Below are positions 1-11,444 of a DNA stretch of 64,000 bases, piece after piece. Each line of letters starts with the position of its first letter. Position 1 is the first letter of the stretch. The position numbers were made by a program, and so were the translations under genes. Below the pieces are notes generated by a model. That model saw only the letters and a program-made list of their open reading frames with translations. It did not search any database and was not told the origin of the DNA. Source of the DNA: Synechococcus sp. CS-1325 (GTDB lineage: Bacteria > Cyanobacteriota > Cyanobacteriia > PCC-6307 > Cyanobiaceae); NCBI GenBank assembly GCA_025128135.1, contig JAHLYW010000025.1, positions 62,001 through 126,000 of the forward strand. Direction: 5' to 3'.

Positions 1-428
1 ACCACGTCGTTCTTGATCCGATACCGATCACCGCTGTTCTTGCCGCCCACGATCACCTCCACCCCCACGGCGTCGGTGTCGCCGGCGGTGAAGGTGTTCT
101 CGCCGTGGGTCTGCTCGAAGCTGCGCCGCACCCGGTGGATGCACACCTCCCAGAGCTGGGAGGCGATCGCCTTGGTGATCTCGGCGTCGTCGATGCCCTC
201 CACCTTGGCCTTGAGGTCGGCCCCCACCGTGAAGCTGCCCTCCACCCGGCGGTCCCCCTGCTCCCAGACGCAGCGGCCCTGGTAGCCGCCGAAGCCTGGC
301 TCCCAGGTGTAGCGGTTTTCGTAGGCGGCGCGGAACAGGTCGCGCAGGTCGCTGCCGGCGGCGACCGGGGCGGTGCTGAGTGGTGCGGTGCTGGTCGGGG
401 CAGTGCTGGTCGGGGCAGTGCTGGTCAA
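1..428 (-). CDS. DUF3386 family protein, 3' end outside the window
   Basis: Open frame on the minus strand that runs off the left edge, so only about 142 N-terminal residues are visible. After a low-complexity Thr-Ser-Thr-Ala-Pro repeat (encoded by the 15-bp array at 367-426) the conserved part begins with SDLRDLFRAAYENRYTW and continues FGGYQGRCVWEQG, which I recognise as the cyanobacterial DUF3386 family (function unknown). No ATG is available in frame; a TTG at 428-426, 27 bp after the carB stop, is the most upstream plausible start, but a start after the repeat is also possible. The short spacing suggests co-transcription with carB. Function cannot be inferred. Confidence 0.72.
   Translation of the reverse strand, partial: MTSTAPTSTAPTSTAPLSTAPVAAGSDLRDLFRAAYENRYTWEPGFGGYQGRCVWEQGDRRVEGSFTVGADLKAKVEGIDDAEITKAIASQLWEVCIHRVRRSFEQTHGENTFTAGDTDAVGVEVIVGGKNSGDRYRIKNDV
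367..426. repeat. 15-bp tandem repeat, four copies
   Basis: Four consecutive 15-bp units (consensus on the plus strand GGGGCAGTGCTGGTC) at 367-381, 382-396, 397-411 and 412-426. The last two are identical and the first is the most diverged. Read on the minus strand they encode the TSTAP repeat at the beginning of the DUF3386 protein, directly downstream of carB. Confidence 0.9.
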
Positions 429-454
429 AACGCTTCTGCGGCAATCTGCGCAGC

Positions 455-3775
<3,321 letters not shown>

Positions 3776-3890
3776 GGGTTGGATCGATGGCCAAACGGGC
3801 TTAGCCTCTCACGTCTGCCGCAGGCGATCGGCCGATCCGGCTGGCCGACCTCGCTAACATGGAAGATCGACAAGACGTTTGATCGGTTTC

Positions 3891-4526
3891 ATGAGCGAAC
3901 TCCAGCGCCTGAAGGGTCTCCTCCCTCCGGAGATGCAGAGCTGGGTGTTCGTGGAAGCCGCCGCCTCCGCCGACCCTGCCCTGATCACGATCGAGGAGAT
4001 CGGCCGCGATGAGGTGGAGATCCAGGTGGATCTGGAAACCTGGGATGGCCTGGCCATCGATCACCGCAACCTGCTCTTCTGGCATGAAGTGGGCCGGGTG
4101 CAGAACGATGCCGTTCCCCGCGACGGCTGGGAGATGGCCGCCCTGGCGATCGGTCTGGGCGGTGCGATCGGTGAGCTCTGGGTGCAGGACGGCCTGCTGC
4201 TGCTGATGGCCATGGGGCTCTCCGGCTTCGCCGGCTACCGGCTCTACCTCAAGAACAATTCCGAGAAGCGTCTGCAGGACGCGATCGCGGCCGATGAACG
4301 GGCCATCTCCCTGGCCACCCGCTTCGGCTACACCCTCCCCAACGCTTACAAGAGCCTGGGCGGGGCCCTCAAGGAGCTGGTGGAGCAGACCCGCAAGAAG
4401 AAAAAGCGCGCCTTCTACGAAGACCGGCTTGAGGCCCTGCGCAAGAGTGCCGAGAAAGCCAGGGCTGAAATGGCCCAGCAGCAGGGCAGCCGTCAGTCCG
4501 TCACCAGTGAAAACGTCTATGGATAG
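3891..4526 (+). CDS. DUF3318 family protein, membrane-associated
   Basis: 211 aa from the ATG at 3891; a TTG at 3879 would add four residues. The cyanobacterial DUF3318 pattern is visible: N-terminal MSELQRLKGLLPPEMQSWV, an acidic segment, one or two hydrophobic stretches at about residues 90-115 (MAALAIGLGGAIGELWVQDG then LLLLMAMGLSGFAGYRLYL), and a basic helical tail with RKKKKRAF. Function is unknown. The stop overlaps the start of rsfS by 8 bp, which indicates translational coupling. It is divergent from carB across about 115 bp. Confidence 0.85.
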   Translation: MSELQRLKGLLPPEMQSWVFVEAAASADPALITIEEIGRDEVEIQVDLETWDGLAIDHRNLLFWHEVGRVQNDAVPRDGWEMAALAIGLGGAIGELWVQDGLLLLMAMGLSGFAGYRLYLKNNSEKRLQDAIAADERAISLATRFGYTLPNAYKSLGGALKELVEQTRKKKKRAFYEDRLEALRKSAEKARAEMAQQQGSRQSVTSENVYG

Positions 4527-4965
4527 CGATCAGCTCGCCCGCCTTGCCGCCGAGGCCTGCGACGACCGCAAGGCGGTGGACATTCAGATGATCCGGGTGG
4601 ATGCGGTCTCCTCGCTGGCCGACTGGTTCGTGATCTGCTCCGGTCTCTCCGATGTGCAGGTGCGGGCGATCGCCCGCTCGGTCGAAGACCGGCTCGAACT
4701 CGAGGCCGCCAGGCTGCCGCGGGGCAAGGAGGGCCAGCGGGAAGGCCACTGGGTGCTGCTCGACTACGGCGAGCTGATCGTCCATGTGCTCACCGCCCGG
4801 GACCGCCAGTACTACGACCTCGAAGCGTTCTGGGGGCACGGGGAGAGGGTTCCCTTCGTAGGCTCGGTGCCTGCTCAGACCGCCGAGACCCTTGCCGCGC
4901 GCGCCCATGGATCAGGTCTGCCCGTCATCACCCTGTCCGGTGCCGACGAACCAGCGGCCCCTTGA
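4519..4965 (+). CDS. rsfS: Ribosomal silencing factor RsfS
   Basis: 148 aa. RsfS (Iojap/YbeB family) binds uL14 on the 50S subunit and blocks subunit joining when translation must be turned down. The family core is clear: AAEACDDRKAVDIQMIRVD, SLADWFVICSG, VEDRLE, then EGHWVLLDYGELIVHVL and YYDLEAFWG. A C-terminal tail of about 30 residues with no recognisable motif follows. The ATG at 4519 overlaps the upstream DUF3318 gene, and the downstream CGLD27 start at 4907 lies inside its 3' end, so the three genes form a tightly packed operon. Confidence 0.95.
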   Translation: MDSDQLARLAAEACDDRKAVDIQMIRVDAVSSLADWFVICSGLSDVQVRAIARSVEDRLELEAARLPRGKEGQREGHWVLLDYGELIVHVLTARDRQYYDLEAFWGHGERVPFVGSVPAQTAETLAARAHGSGLPVITLSGADEPAAP

Positions 4966-5410
4966 GGAATACCGCCAGCTCCGTGCCTCCTGGTTCTTCA
5001 CCTGGCCGTCGGTGGCGCCTGCGGGCCTGATCCGCCCTTTGGCCATCTGCTGGCTGATCAGTTTCCCCCTCTGCCTGCTGATCGCCAGCGGCAGCTGGCC
5101 GCTCCGCCACAACATCCCCCGCCTGCTGGTCGCCGCGGCGGTTTCCGCCGTGCTGCCGGCGGTGTTTCTGCTGCTGCGCCAGTGGCTGGGCTGGAACTAT
5201 GTCCACCGGCGTCTGCGCTCGGAGCGGGTGGAGTACGAGGAATCGGGCTGGTACGACGGCCAGGTGTGGGAGAAGCCGCTGGCCTGGCGCCAGCAGGACC
5301 TGCTGGTGGCCCTCCATGAGGTGCGGCCTGTGCTGGCCAGGCTTGAGCTGGTCCTGGCGGTTGCCACCGGTCTGATCCTGCTCGGGACTGGGCTCTGCCA
5401 GGCTCTTTGA
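4907..5410 (+). CDS. CGLD27-like (DUF1230) membrane protein
   Basis: 167 aa from the ATG at 4907 (a TTG at 4892 would add five residues). It contains NQRPLEEYRQLRASWFFTWP near the start, two adjacent hydrophobic helices around residues 42-98, the motif GWNYVHRRLRSERVEYEESG, then WYDGQVWEKP, and a final hydrophobic helix. These are features of the CGLD27 family, conserved from cyanobacteria to chloroplasts. Arabidopsis and algal members have been linked to iron or photosynthesis phenotypes, but the biochemical role is not known. The start lies inside the end of rsfS by 59 bp. Confidence 0.9.
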   Translation: MDQVCPSSPCPVPTNQRPLEEYRQLRASWFFTWPSVAPAGLIRPLAICWLISFPLCLLIASGSWPLRHNIPRLLVAAAVSAVLPAVFLLLRQWLGWNYVHRRLRSERVEYEESGWYDGQVWEKPLAWRQQDLLVALHEVRPVLARLELVLAVATGLILLGTGLCQAL

Positions 5411-5423
5411 AAACGGCCCGCCG

Positions 5424-6395
5424 ATGACCCTGTCTTCGAGTTTCAGCCCTCCCCAGCGCCCGGGGGTGCCCCCCCTGCAGGTGCAGTTGTTGCGCAATGG
5501 CATCACCGAGTCGGTCCACCGGGTGCATGCGGTGGTCTGTGACCAGCGGGGGCGGGTGCTGATGCGGGCCGGCGACCCGCAGATGCTCAGCTTCGTGCGC
5601 TCGGCGCTCAAGCCGTTCCAGGCCCAGATGTTCGTGAGCAGTGGCGCCGCCGACCAGACCGGCAGTGGCGACCGTGGTCTGGCGATTGCCTGCTCCTCCC
5701 ACGCCGGCACCCCTGGCCAGGCCCGCGAAGCCTTCAAGATCCTCTGGAGTGCCGATCTCGAAGCCGATCTGCTGCAGTGCCCGCCCCCCCGGCCGGGGGC
5801 CAGCCCGCTGGAGCACAACTGTTCCGGCAAACATGCCGCCTTCCTCGCCACCTGCCGGCGGATGAACTGGGCGCTGGATTCCTACCTGCAGACCGATCAC
5901 CCCCTGCAGCAGCAGCTGCTCAAAGGGGTGGGGGCCCTGCTGGGTCTGCCCGGTGCCGAGCTGGTCACCGCCCGCGACGACTGTGGCGCCCCGACCCTGC
6001 AGATGCAGCTCGCCCAGATGGCCCTGCTCTTCGCCCACCTGGGCGCCTCGGAGCAGCCGGAGCTGGAGCGGCTGAGTCGGGCGATGCTGGCCCATCCCGA
6101 CCTGGTGGCCGGCGAGGGCCGCTTCGATACCGAACTGATGCGCCACAGCCACGGGTTGGTGGTCAGCAAGGGGGGTGCTGAAGGCATCCAGTGCCTGGCG
6201 CGGATGGGCGAAGGGCTTGGTCTGGCGATCAAGGTGGAGGACGGCGCCAGCCGGGCCAAGCAGGCCGTCGCCCTGCACCTGCTCAAGCAGCTCGACTGGC
6301 TCACTCCGCTCACCCTCGATGAACTGGGCCAGCAGTTCCTGGTGCCTGGCCCTGGCCTGGCCCTGGCTGTGAAGGGGGAACTGCGCTTCGACTGA
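5424..6395 (+). CDS. Asparaginase (type II, Rhizobium-etli-like family)
   Basis: 323 aa, Asparaginase_II family (pfam06089 type), unrelated to the classical bacterial asparaginases. Visible conserved segments are LLRNGITESVHRVHAVV, AIACSSHAGTPGQ, the probable catalytic region LEHNCSGKHAAFLATC and ARDDCGAPTLQMQL, and SHGLVVSKGGAEGIQCLA. Ser and Lys in CSGKH and the Cys in DDCG match the active-site residues described for the R. etli enzyme. It probably hydrolyses asparagine to aspartate and ammonia in the cytosol. It follows the CGLD27 gene by 13 bp, so is likely the last gene of that operon. Its stop codon lies in a 15-bp tandem repeat. Confidence 0.9.
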   Translation: MTLSSSFSPPQRPGVPPLQVQLLRNGITESVHRVHAVVCDQRGRVLMRAGDPQMLSFVRSALKPFQAQMFVSSGAADQTGSGDRGLAIACSSHAGTPGQAREAFKILWSADLEADLLQCPPPRPGASPLEHNCSGKHAAFLATCRRMNWALDSYLQTDHPLQQQLLKGVGALLGLPGAELVTARDDCGAPTLQMQLAQMALLFAHLGASEQPELERLSRAMLAHPDLVAGEGRFDTELMRHSHGLVVSKGGAEGIQCLARMGEGLGLAIKVEDGASRAKQAVALHLLKQLDWLTPLTLDELGQQFLVPGPGLALAVKGELRFD

Positions 6396-6432
6396 TTTCG
6401 GCTCGACTGATCTCAGCTCGACAGATCTTGCC
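6388..6432. repeat. 15-bp tandem repeat, three copies, spanning two convergent gene ends
   Basis: Units TCGACTGATTTCGGC (6388-6402), TCGACTGATCTCAGC (6403-6417) and TCGACAGATCTTGCC (6418-6432). The asparaginase stop (6393-6395) falls in the first copy and the stop of the convergent DUF475 gene (6413-6415) in the second, so both genes terminate inside the array. Confidence 0.85.
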
Positions 6433-7447
6433 GGCGGCTGTGGCGGAGCGAATCCCACAGCGAGACGGCCAGCAGCACCACCCCGATCAGGCCGCTGAGC
6501 CATTCGGGCACATGCTGCCCCCAGCGGGTGAGCACCACGCCGAGCAGCATCAGCAGCCCCAGGGCGCCGATGGCGTAATGGGCTCCATGCTCCAGGTAGA
6601 TCAGCTGGTCGAGGGCCCGCTCGCGGCTGAGCATCACCGTGAGACCGCGCACGAACAGGGCGCCGAGGCCCAGGCCGGCCAGGATCAGGGGCAGCTGATT
6701 GGTGATCGCGAAGGCCCCGATCGTGCCATCGAGGCTGAAGGAGGCATCGAGCAGTTCCAGGTACACCAGGCTGGCCAGCCCGCCCGAGGCGACGACCCGC
6801 CCCATCGCCTCCTCCTCGCCGCCGAAGGCCTGGGCCAGGGAGGTGCTGATGATCTGCAGCACCAGGCCGATCAGACCACTGATCAGCACATCGGCGCGCT
6901 GGGGCACCGGCAGCACCAGCGCCACCGCCAGCAGCACCAGCACCGCCAGGGCCGCCTCCAGGGATTCGATCCGTCCCGCCGCGCTGAGCCTCGACTCGAT
7001 CCGCTGCCACCAGTGCAGGGTCTTGGCCTCATTGAAGAAGTAGCGCAGAAAGACCATCAGCAGGAACATGCCGCCGAACGCCAGGATGCGTGGCTCAGCA
7101 AGCTCCAGCAGCTCCTTGTAGTGCTCCGGATGGTGCAGGGCAGCATCCCAGGCCTCGGCCAGGCCCACCCCCCCGGCCAGGGCCACCAGCGCCAGGGGGC
7201 CGAGGAAGCGCACACCGAACACCGGGATCACCAGACCCCAGGTCAGGAAGAAGCGCTGCTGGCCGGGTGTGAGCCGCTCCAGCACCCGGGAGTTCACCAC
7301 GGCGTTGTCGAAGGAGAGGCTGATCTCCAGCACCACCAGCACCAGGGTGATCCAGGCCGCCTGCCAGCCCCGGCTGAACAGGATGGCGCTCAGACCGGCC
7401 AGGCAGCAGAGCAGCGGCCACTGGATGTAGGAGAGGTAACGGCGCAT
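6413..7447 (-). CDS. DUF475 (TerC-related) integral membrane protein
   Basis: 344 aa with about nine hydrophobic segments. The motif EISLSFDNAVVNSRVLE in the second helix and SFSLDGTIGAFAITNQLPLI later are the paired acidic/Asn motifs of the TerC/DUF475 superfamily, which is implicated in metal-ion (Mn, tellurite-linked) transport. Substrate for this member is unknown. The ATG at 7447 gives MRRYLSYIQWP, which matches the family's start directly before the first helix. It is convergent with the asparaginase and divergent from the initiator tRNA. Confidence 0.85.
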   Translation of the reverse strand: MRRYLSYIQWPLLCCLAGLSAILFSRGWQAAWITLVLVVLEISLSFDNAVVNSRVLERLTPGQQRFFLTWGLVIPVFGVRFLGPLALVALAGGVGLAEAWDAALHHPEHYKELLELAEPRILAFGGMFLLMVFLRYFFNEAKTLHWWQRIESRLSAAGRIESLEAALAVLVLLAVALVLPVPQRADVLISGLIGLVLQIISTSLAQAFGGEEEAMGRVVASGGLASLVYLELLDASFSLDGTIGAFAITNQLPLILAGLGLGALFVRGLTVMLSRERALDQLIYLEHGAHYAIGALGLLMLLGVVLTRWGQHVPEWLSGLIGVVLLAVSLWDSLRHSRRQDLSS

Positions 7448-7556
7448 GGACGGAGGGAGGCCATTGCCGGAAGGTACCCCTGGCTTATAGGATCACGGAG
7501 GTGAAGCCAAGCGGTGTCACCCCAGTCCCCAGGTCCTCAGGCCTGGTGATCCGCGA

Positions 7557-7633
<77 letters not shown>

Positions 7634-7641
7634 AATGACAG

Positions 7642-7675
7642 AAAGCCCGGAGACCAAACGGTTTCCGGGCTTTTT
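7642..7675 (+). terminator. Rho-independent terminator after the initiator tRNA
   Basis: Inverted repeat AAAGCCCGGAGACC / GGTTTCCGGGCTTT with loop AAAC, followed by a T run (7671-7675). It begins 8 nt after the tRNA CCA. Confidence 0.9.
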
Positions 7676-7692
7676 GCCTGGATGGGGTGCCC

Positions 7693-7752
7693 GGTCCTTG
7701 GATGGCTGGTCGTTGGATGGCTGGTCATGGGATGGCTGGTCCTTGGATGACT
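7693..7752. repeat. 15-bp tandem repeat, four copies
   Basis: Units at 7693-7707, 7708-7722, 7723-7737 and 7738-7752, consensus GGTCCTTGGATGGCT, each with one to three differences, followed by a partial fifth GGTTCAGG. It lies between the tRNA terminator and the GMC oxidoreductase gene and probably belongs to the 5' leader of that gene. Confidence 0.88.
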
Positions 7753-7819
7753 GGTTCAGGGTGCCCGCACTGGTTGCTTGGATGGGTGGATCGAATCGGT
7801 GGACCTGGATCGCCCGGAG

Positions 7820-9496
7820 ATGACGGCCAGCCAGCAGGATGATCTCTCCGGCTTCGACGCGATCGTGGTCGGCTCCGGTGCCACCGGTGGGGTGGCCGCC
7901 ATGGTGCTGGCCGATGCGGGGCTGAGCGTGCTGGTGCTGGAGGCCGGCCCTGATCTGGCAGCGGCGCGGGCGATCGGCAGCGAACCGCTCAACATGCTGC
8001 GCCGGCTCAGCCGGCTCAGCAGCGGAGCGCAACGGCTCCAAGCCCAGCACCCCGGCTACTGGAAGGCGAATCCCGATCTGTTCGTCGATGAAGGCCAGAA
8101 TCCCTACACCACCCCGCCCGGTAGACCCTTCCTCTGGAGCCGGGGTCGCCAGGTGGGCGGCAAGAGCCTCACCTGGGGTGGCATCACCCTGCGCCTCTCC
8201 GATTTCGAGTTCCAGGCGGGCGAGCGCGACGGCCTCGGACCCAGCTGGCCGATCGGCACTGCCGATCTCGCCCCCTATTACGGACGGCTGGAGCGGTTGC
8301 TCGGCGTGCATGGCCAGCGGGATGGTCTGGCCCAGCTGCCGGACGGGGACTATCTGGATCCCTATCCCTTCACCCCGGCGGAGCGGCATCTGCGCCGCTC
8401 GATCGCGGCGGAGCTCGACCTGCCGCTGATCCATTCGCGGGGCTTCGCCCTCGGCCGCCGCAGCGCCGATCAGCCCTGGCCGCGCTCCAGCTCCCAGGCC
8501 GGCGCCCTGGGCCGCGCCCTGGCCACCGGTCGGGTGACCGTGCGCGCCAACGCCGTGGTCAGCCATGTGGAGCTGGCCGGCGGCGCCGGAAGCGGCCAGG
8601 ACCGGGCCCGGGCCGTGATCTTCGTGGAGCGGCTCAGCGGCCAGCGGCGGCGGGCGGCGGCGGGCCTGGTGGTGCTCTGCGCCTCCAGTCTTGAATCGGT
8701 GCGGATCCTGCTGCACTCCAGCGCCGAGCATCAGACCGGCGGGCTCGAGGATCCCTCCGGCTGCCTGGGCCGCTACCTGATGGATCACATCTCCAGCTGT
8801 CGCTTCTTCGCGATCCCGGACCAGCCCGCCCCCAGCCCGCCCGCCGAACTCTCCGCCGCCGGCAGCGCCTTCATCCCCAACACGCTCAACCTGGGGGATG
8901 GGGATGGCCTGCCTTTTCAGCGGGGTTACGGGATCTGGGCGGGGGTGCAGCGCTTCGACCCCCCCAACCTGCTCAAGCGCCGTCGCCAGGAGGCGGTCGG
9001 CTTTCTGATCGGCCACGGTGAGGTGCTCCCCGAGGCCCACAACCGGCTCACGCTCAACAGCGGGGCCGTGGATGCCTGGGGTCTGCCCACCCCCCACATC
9101 GACTGCCGCTGGGGAGAGAACGAGACCCGCCTGGTGGAGCACATGCAGGCGCGGATGGCGGCGGTGGTGGCGGCGGCCGGTGGGCGGATCGCGCCCCTCG
9201 AAGACCTGTTTCTGGTTCCGCTGGCTGAACCCCTGCTGCGCCGGGCCGTGGCCCTCTCCGATGGGGCGCCTCCCCCCGGCTATTACATCCACGAGCTGGG
9301 TGGTGCCCGCATGGCGGCGGCGCCGGAGCAAGGGGTGCTCGACCGCTGGAACCGCTGCTGGCAGGCCCCCAACCTGCTGGTCACCGATGGGGCCTGCTGG
9401 CCCAGCTCCGGCTGGCAGAGCCCGACCCTCACCGAGATGGCGATCACCTGGAGGGCGTGTGAGCGGGCGGCGGCGGACCTTGTGAGCGGCTCCTGA
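7820..9496 (+). CDS. GMC-family FAD-dependent oxidoreductase
   Basis: 558 aa from the ATG at 7820; an upstream start at 7778 would add 14 unconserved residues. The N-terminal Rossmann motif DAIVVGSGATGGVAAMVLAD binds FAD; LVLEAGPD closes the beta-alpha-beta unit. GRQVGGKSLTWGGITLR is the second FAD-contact motif. The C-terminal domain has YYIHELGGARM and LLVTDGACWPSSGWQSPTLT, corresponding to the GMC His-containing motif and C-terminal FAD motif, although His-Asn/His-His catalytic residues are not both obvious: the expected second His is in a position read here as Gln/Ser. Likely oxidises an alcohol or sugar; substrate unknown. No signal peptide. Confidence 0.88.
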   Translation: MTASQQDDLSGFDAIVVGSGATGGVAAMVLADAGLSVLVLEAGPDLAAARAIGSEPLNMLRRLSRLSSGAQRLQAQHPGYWKANPDLFVDEGQNPYTTPPGRPFLWSRGRQVGGKSLTWGGITLRLSDFEFQAGERDGLGPSWPIGTADLAPYYGRLERLLGVHGQRDGLAQLPDGDYLDPYPFTPAERHLRRSIAAELDLPLIHSRGFALGRRSADQPWPRSSSQAGALGRALATGRVTVRANAVVSHVELAGGAGSGQDRARAVIFVERLSGQRRRAAAGLVVLCASSLESVRILLHSSAEHQTGGLEDPSGCLGRYLMDHISSCRFFAIPDQPAPSPPAELSAAGSAFIPNTLNLGDGDGLPFQRGYGIWAGVQRFDPPNLLKRRRQEAVGFLIGHGEVLPEAHNRLTLNSGAVDAWGLPTPHIDCRWGENETRLVEHMQARMAAVVAAAGGRIAPLEDLFLVPLAEPLLRRAVALSDGAPPPGYYIHELGGARMAAAPEQGVLDRWNRCWQAPNLLVTDGACWPSSGWQSPTLTEMAITWRACERAAADLVSGS

Positions 9497-9594
9497 CGGG
9501 GGAGAGCGTCTGGTGTCAATGACCACAACCGGCCAGGCAGGCCCGCCGCACAATCTGCTGGCGACCTTTCACAGGGTCGGGCAAGGGAGAAACC

Positions 9595-9627
9595 AAAGCG
9601 GAGGCGTTGCGTCTCCGCTTTTTTTTG
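9595..9627 (+). terminator. Strong Rho-independent terminator
   Basis: Stem AAGCGGAG (9596-9603) pairs perfectly with CTCCGCTT (9613-9620), loop of nine bases, followed by T's through 9626. It lies about 100 bp after the GMC gene and is orientated for plus-strand transcripts; the 9,497-9,594 interval could be a long 3' UTR or a small RNA, and I see no known RNA family in it. Confidence 0.85.
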
Positions 9628-9640
9628 GGCCGGCGTCTGC

Positions 9641-9835
9641 TCAGCCCTGGTCACGGCGCAGGAACAGGCCGTTCAGATAGTGCTGAGTCACATTGCGGTC
9701 GGTGCAGCCGTTCTGGAACAGGAAGCTCGCCAGGGCCGAGCTCACCAGCCGGTATTGGTCCCAGTGGGGATGGCACTGGATGAAATCGCGCATGCCGTTG
9801 AACAGCACCTCGGGAATTTCCGCCTCCAGGCTCAC
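9641..9835 (-). CDS. DUF2811 family small protein
   Basis: 64 aa. The sequence MSLEAEIPEVLFNGMRDFI, then HPHWDQYRLVSSALASFLF, QNGC and VTQHYLNGLF is the cyanobacterial DUF2811 family, of unknown function. The open frame continues upstream to 10126, but the extra residues are Gly/Arg/Trp-rich and not protein-like, so I chose the GTG at 9835, which is preceded by GGAG at a suitable spacing. Convergent with the GMC gene across the terminator. Confidence 0.82.
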   Translation of the reverse strand: MSLEAEIPEVLFNGMRDFIQCHPHWDQYRLVSSALASFLFQNGCTDRNVTQHYLNGLFLRRDQG

Positions 9836-10208
9836 CAGCTCCGCCAGCTCGACCCCCTCCCGTCCGGGACCTTGATCCAAACCGTTGCTCAAGAGCCAGC
9901 TCTGCGTTGTGGAGCCCCAAGGAAGCCACACACCAGGGGTCGCCGTCAAAGCGGGGCATCTCAGCCAAACCCACCCGGCCCCGCCTTGAGACAGCCAGGC
10001 TCCGGAACCGTTCTGGCCGGAGCCGGTGGATCGGAGCCGGCTGCCAAAGGCCTGGCTTCTGCTTGTCAAGTTCCGGCTGGAGAATCCAGCACAATCCCCA
10101 GGAAACGCGCTTTGACGCGGGATCAAGCGGTCTGAGCTGTGGAAAAACCCCCCTTTCGCTGTGGAAAAACCCGGTTGCCTGGGGAAATCAAGCGGCGATC
10201 AGCAGGGC
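9836..10208. other. Intergenic region between DUF2811 and the CbiX gene
   Basis: 373 bp with no convincing gene. It contains two copies of GCTGTGGAAAAACCC at 10136-10150 and 10158-10172 (22 bp apart), which may be part of a promoter or leader for DUF2811. Nothing else was recognised. Confidence 0.6.
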
Positions 10209-11387
10209 TTATCTGTCGCTTGTCTCTTGGGACTCGGCGGCAGGCGAGACGGCTGCGCCGCCGGTTGTGAGGGTGCGGGGACCCAGCGGATGGTCGGCCT
10301 GGGGATAGGGAGCGTGGGAGTGGGAGTGGCCGGGGCCATGGCTGTGAGCCGGGCCGTGGTCATGGCTCTGGCTGTGGTCGTGGCTGTGGTCGTGGGCCTG
10401 GTGTCCCAGGGGGATCGGGATGCCATCGGGCTGGCAGGCACCGGTGCACTCCCGCTCGCAGAGGGTGCAGCCCTCGATCAACCCCTCGACATGGTGGTGG
10501 TGGCTCTGCTGGGGCGCTCCCACTTCGGTCTCGAAGCCGAGCACCTGGGCCCGGTACTTGCAGAGTGAGCAGTTCATCTGGGTGTCGCCCCGCACCACCT
10601 CCGCCACCCGCTCCCGGAAGGTGTCGATCACCAGGGGGTGATCGCCCAGGTAGGAGGCTTCGATGAACTCCAGGGCGGGGTGATCGGCCGCCACCCGCTC
10701 GGTGTGCTGCCGGATGCGGCTCACCAGCACGCCGGAGAACAGGAAATAGGGGAACACCACCACCCGCCGGAAGCCGAGTCTGACGACATGGCGCAGGCCC
10801 GGCTCCACCAGGGGGAAGGTGACGCCGGAATAGAGCGTTTCCCCCCAGCCGAAGCCCATCCCCTCCACCAGCATCCGCGTCACCTTCGAGACATTGGAGT
10901 TGGCATCGGGATCGGAGGAACCCCGGCCCACCACCACCAGCACGGCGTCATGCAGGTTGGCCTCCTTCGCCGCGGTGCGCGCCAGGGCTTCGCGGATCCG
11001 GGCGGCGGCGGCCTGGATCATCTTGAGGTCGATGCCCAGTTCGCGGCCGTAGTCGATCCGCAGGCCGGTTTCGGCGGCGTAGGTGTTGAGCACCGAGGGG
11101 ATGTCGTTCTTGGCGTGGCCGGCGGCGAACAGCATTCCCGGCACGGCCAGCACCTGGTTCACCCCTTGCTGCCGCAAGCGTTCAAGGCCGTCGCGGAGGA
11201 TGGGGCGGGCGAACTCCAGGTAGCCGTACTCCACCGGCAGCTCCGGCAGGCGCAGGCGCAGTCCCTCAGCGAGCTGGGCGAATTCGCTCACCGCCTGGCG
11301 GTTGCGACTGCCGTGGCCGCAGATCATCACACCAAGGCGTGGATCGGTGTCTGACCCAGCTGAAGCGAGAGGTGGGGAAAACACCAT
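10209..11387 (-). CDS. cbiX: CbiX/SirB-type sirohydrochlorin chelatase with Fe-S and His-rich tail
   Basis: 392 aa from the ATG at 11387 (TTG at 11393 possible). Two homologous chelatase domains: the first has VMICGHGSRNR with the metal-binding His and LAVPGMLFAAGHAKNDIP; the second starts at VVVGRGSSDPDANSN and includes VVFPYFLFSGVLV. The C-terminal part carries NCSLCKY and CTLCERECTGAC, consistent with the Fe-S cluster of long CbiX proteins, then a run rich in His (HDHSHDHSQSHDHG) expected to hold Co or Ni. It inserts Co (or Fe) into sirohydrochlorin for corrinoid or siroheme synthesis. Which metal is used cannot be read from sequence. Alone on its strand next to DUF2811. Confidence 0.9.
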   Translation of the reverse strand: MVFSPPLASAGSDTDPRLGVMICGHGSRNRQAVSEFAQLAEGLRLRLPELPVEYGYLEFARPILRDGLERLRQQGVNQVLAVPGMLFAAGHAKNDIPSVLNTYAAETGLRIDYGRELGIDLKMIQAAAARIREALARTAAKEANLHDAVLVVVGRGSSDPDANSNVSKVTRMLVEGMGFGWGETLYSGVTFPLVEPGLRHVVRLGFRRVVVFPYFLFSGVLVSRIRQHTERVAADHPALEFIEASYLGDHPLVIDTFRERVAEVVRGDTQMNCSLCKYRAQVLGFETEVGAPQQSHHHHVEGLIEGCTLCERECTGACQPDGIPIPLGHQAHDHSHDHSQSHDHGPAHSHGPGHSHSHAPYPQADHPLGPRTLTTGGAAVSPAAESQETSDR

Positions 11388-11444
11388 GGGCAAACCTGTC
11401 TGGGGGGACCCTATCGCTCTGTGTCGGGGCTGAGCCTGTTCCGC

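Noticed and set aside
367..426. CRISPR array
   Set aside because: The 15-bp units are directly adjacent with no spacers and no cas genes are in the window. The same applies to the arrays at 6388, 7693 and 22973.
9641..10126. 161-aa protein in place of DUF2811
   Set aside because: The upstream 97 codons are unlike any protein and the family is short, so I start it at the GTG at 9835.
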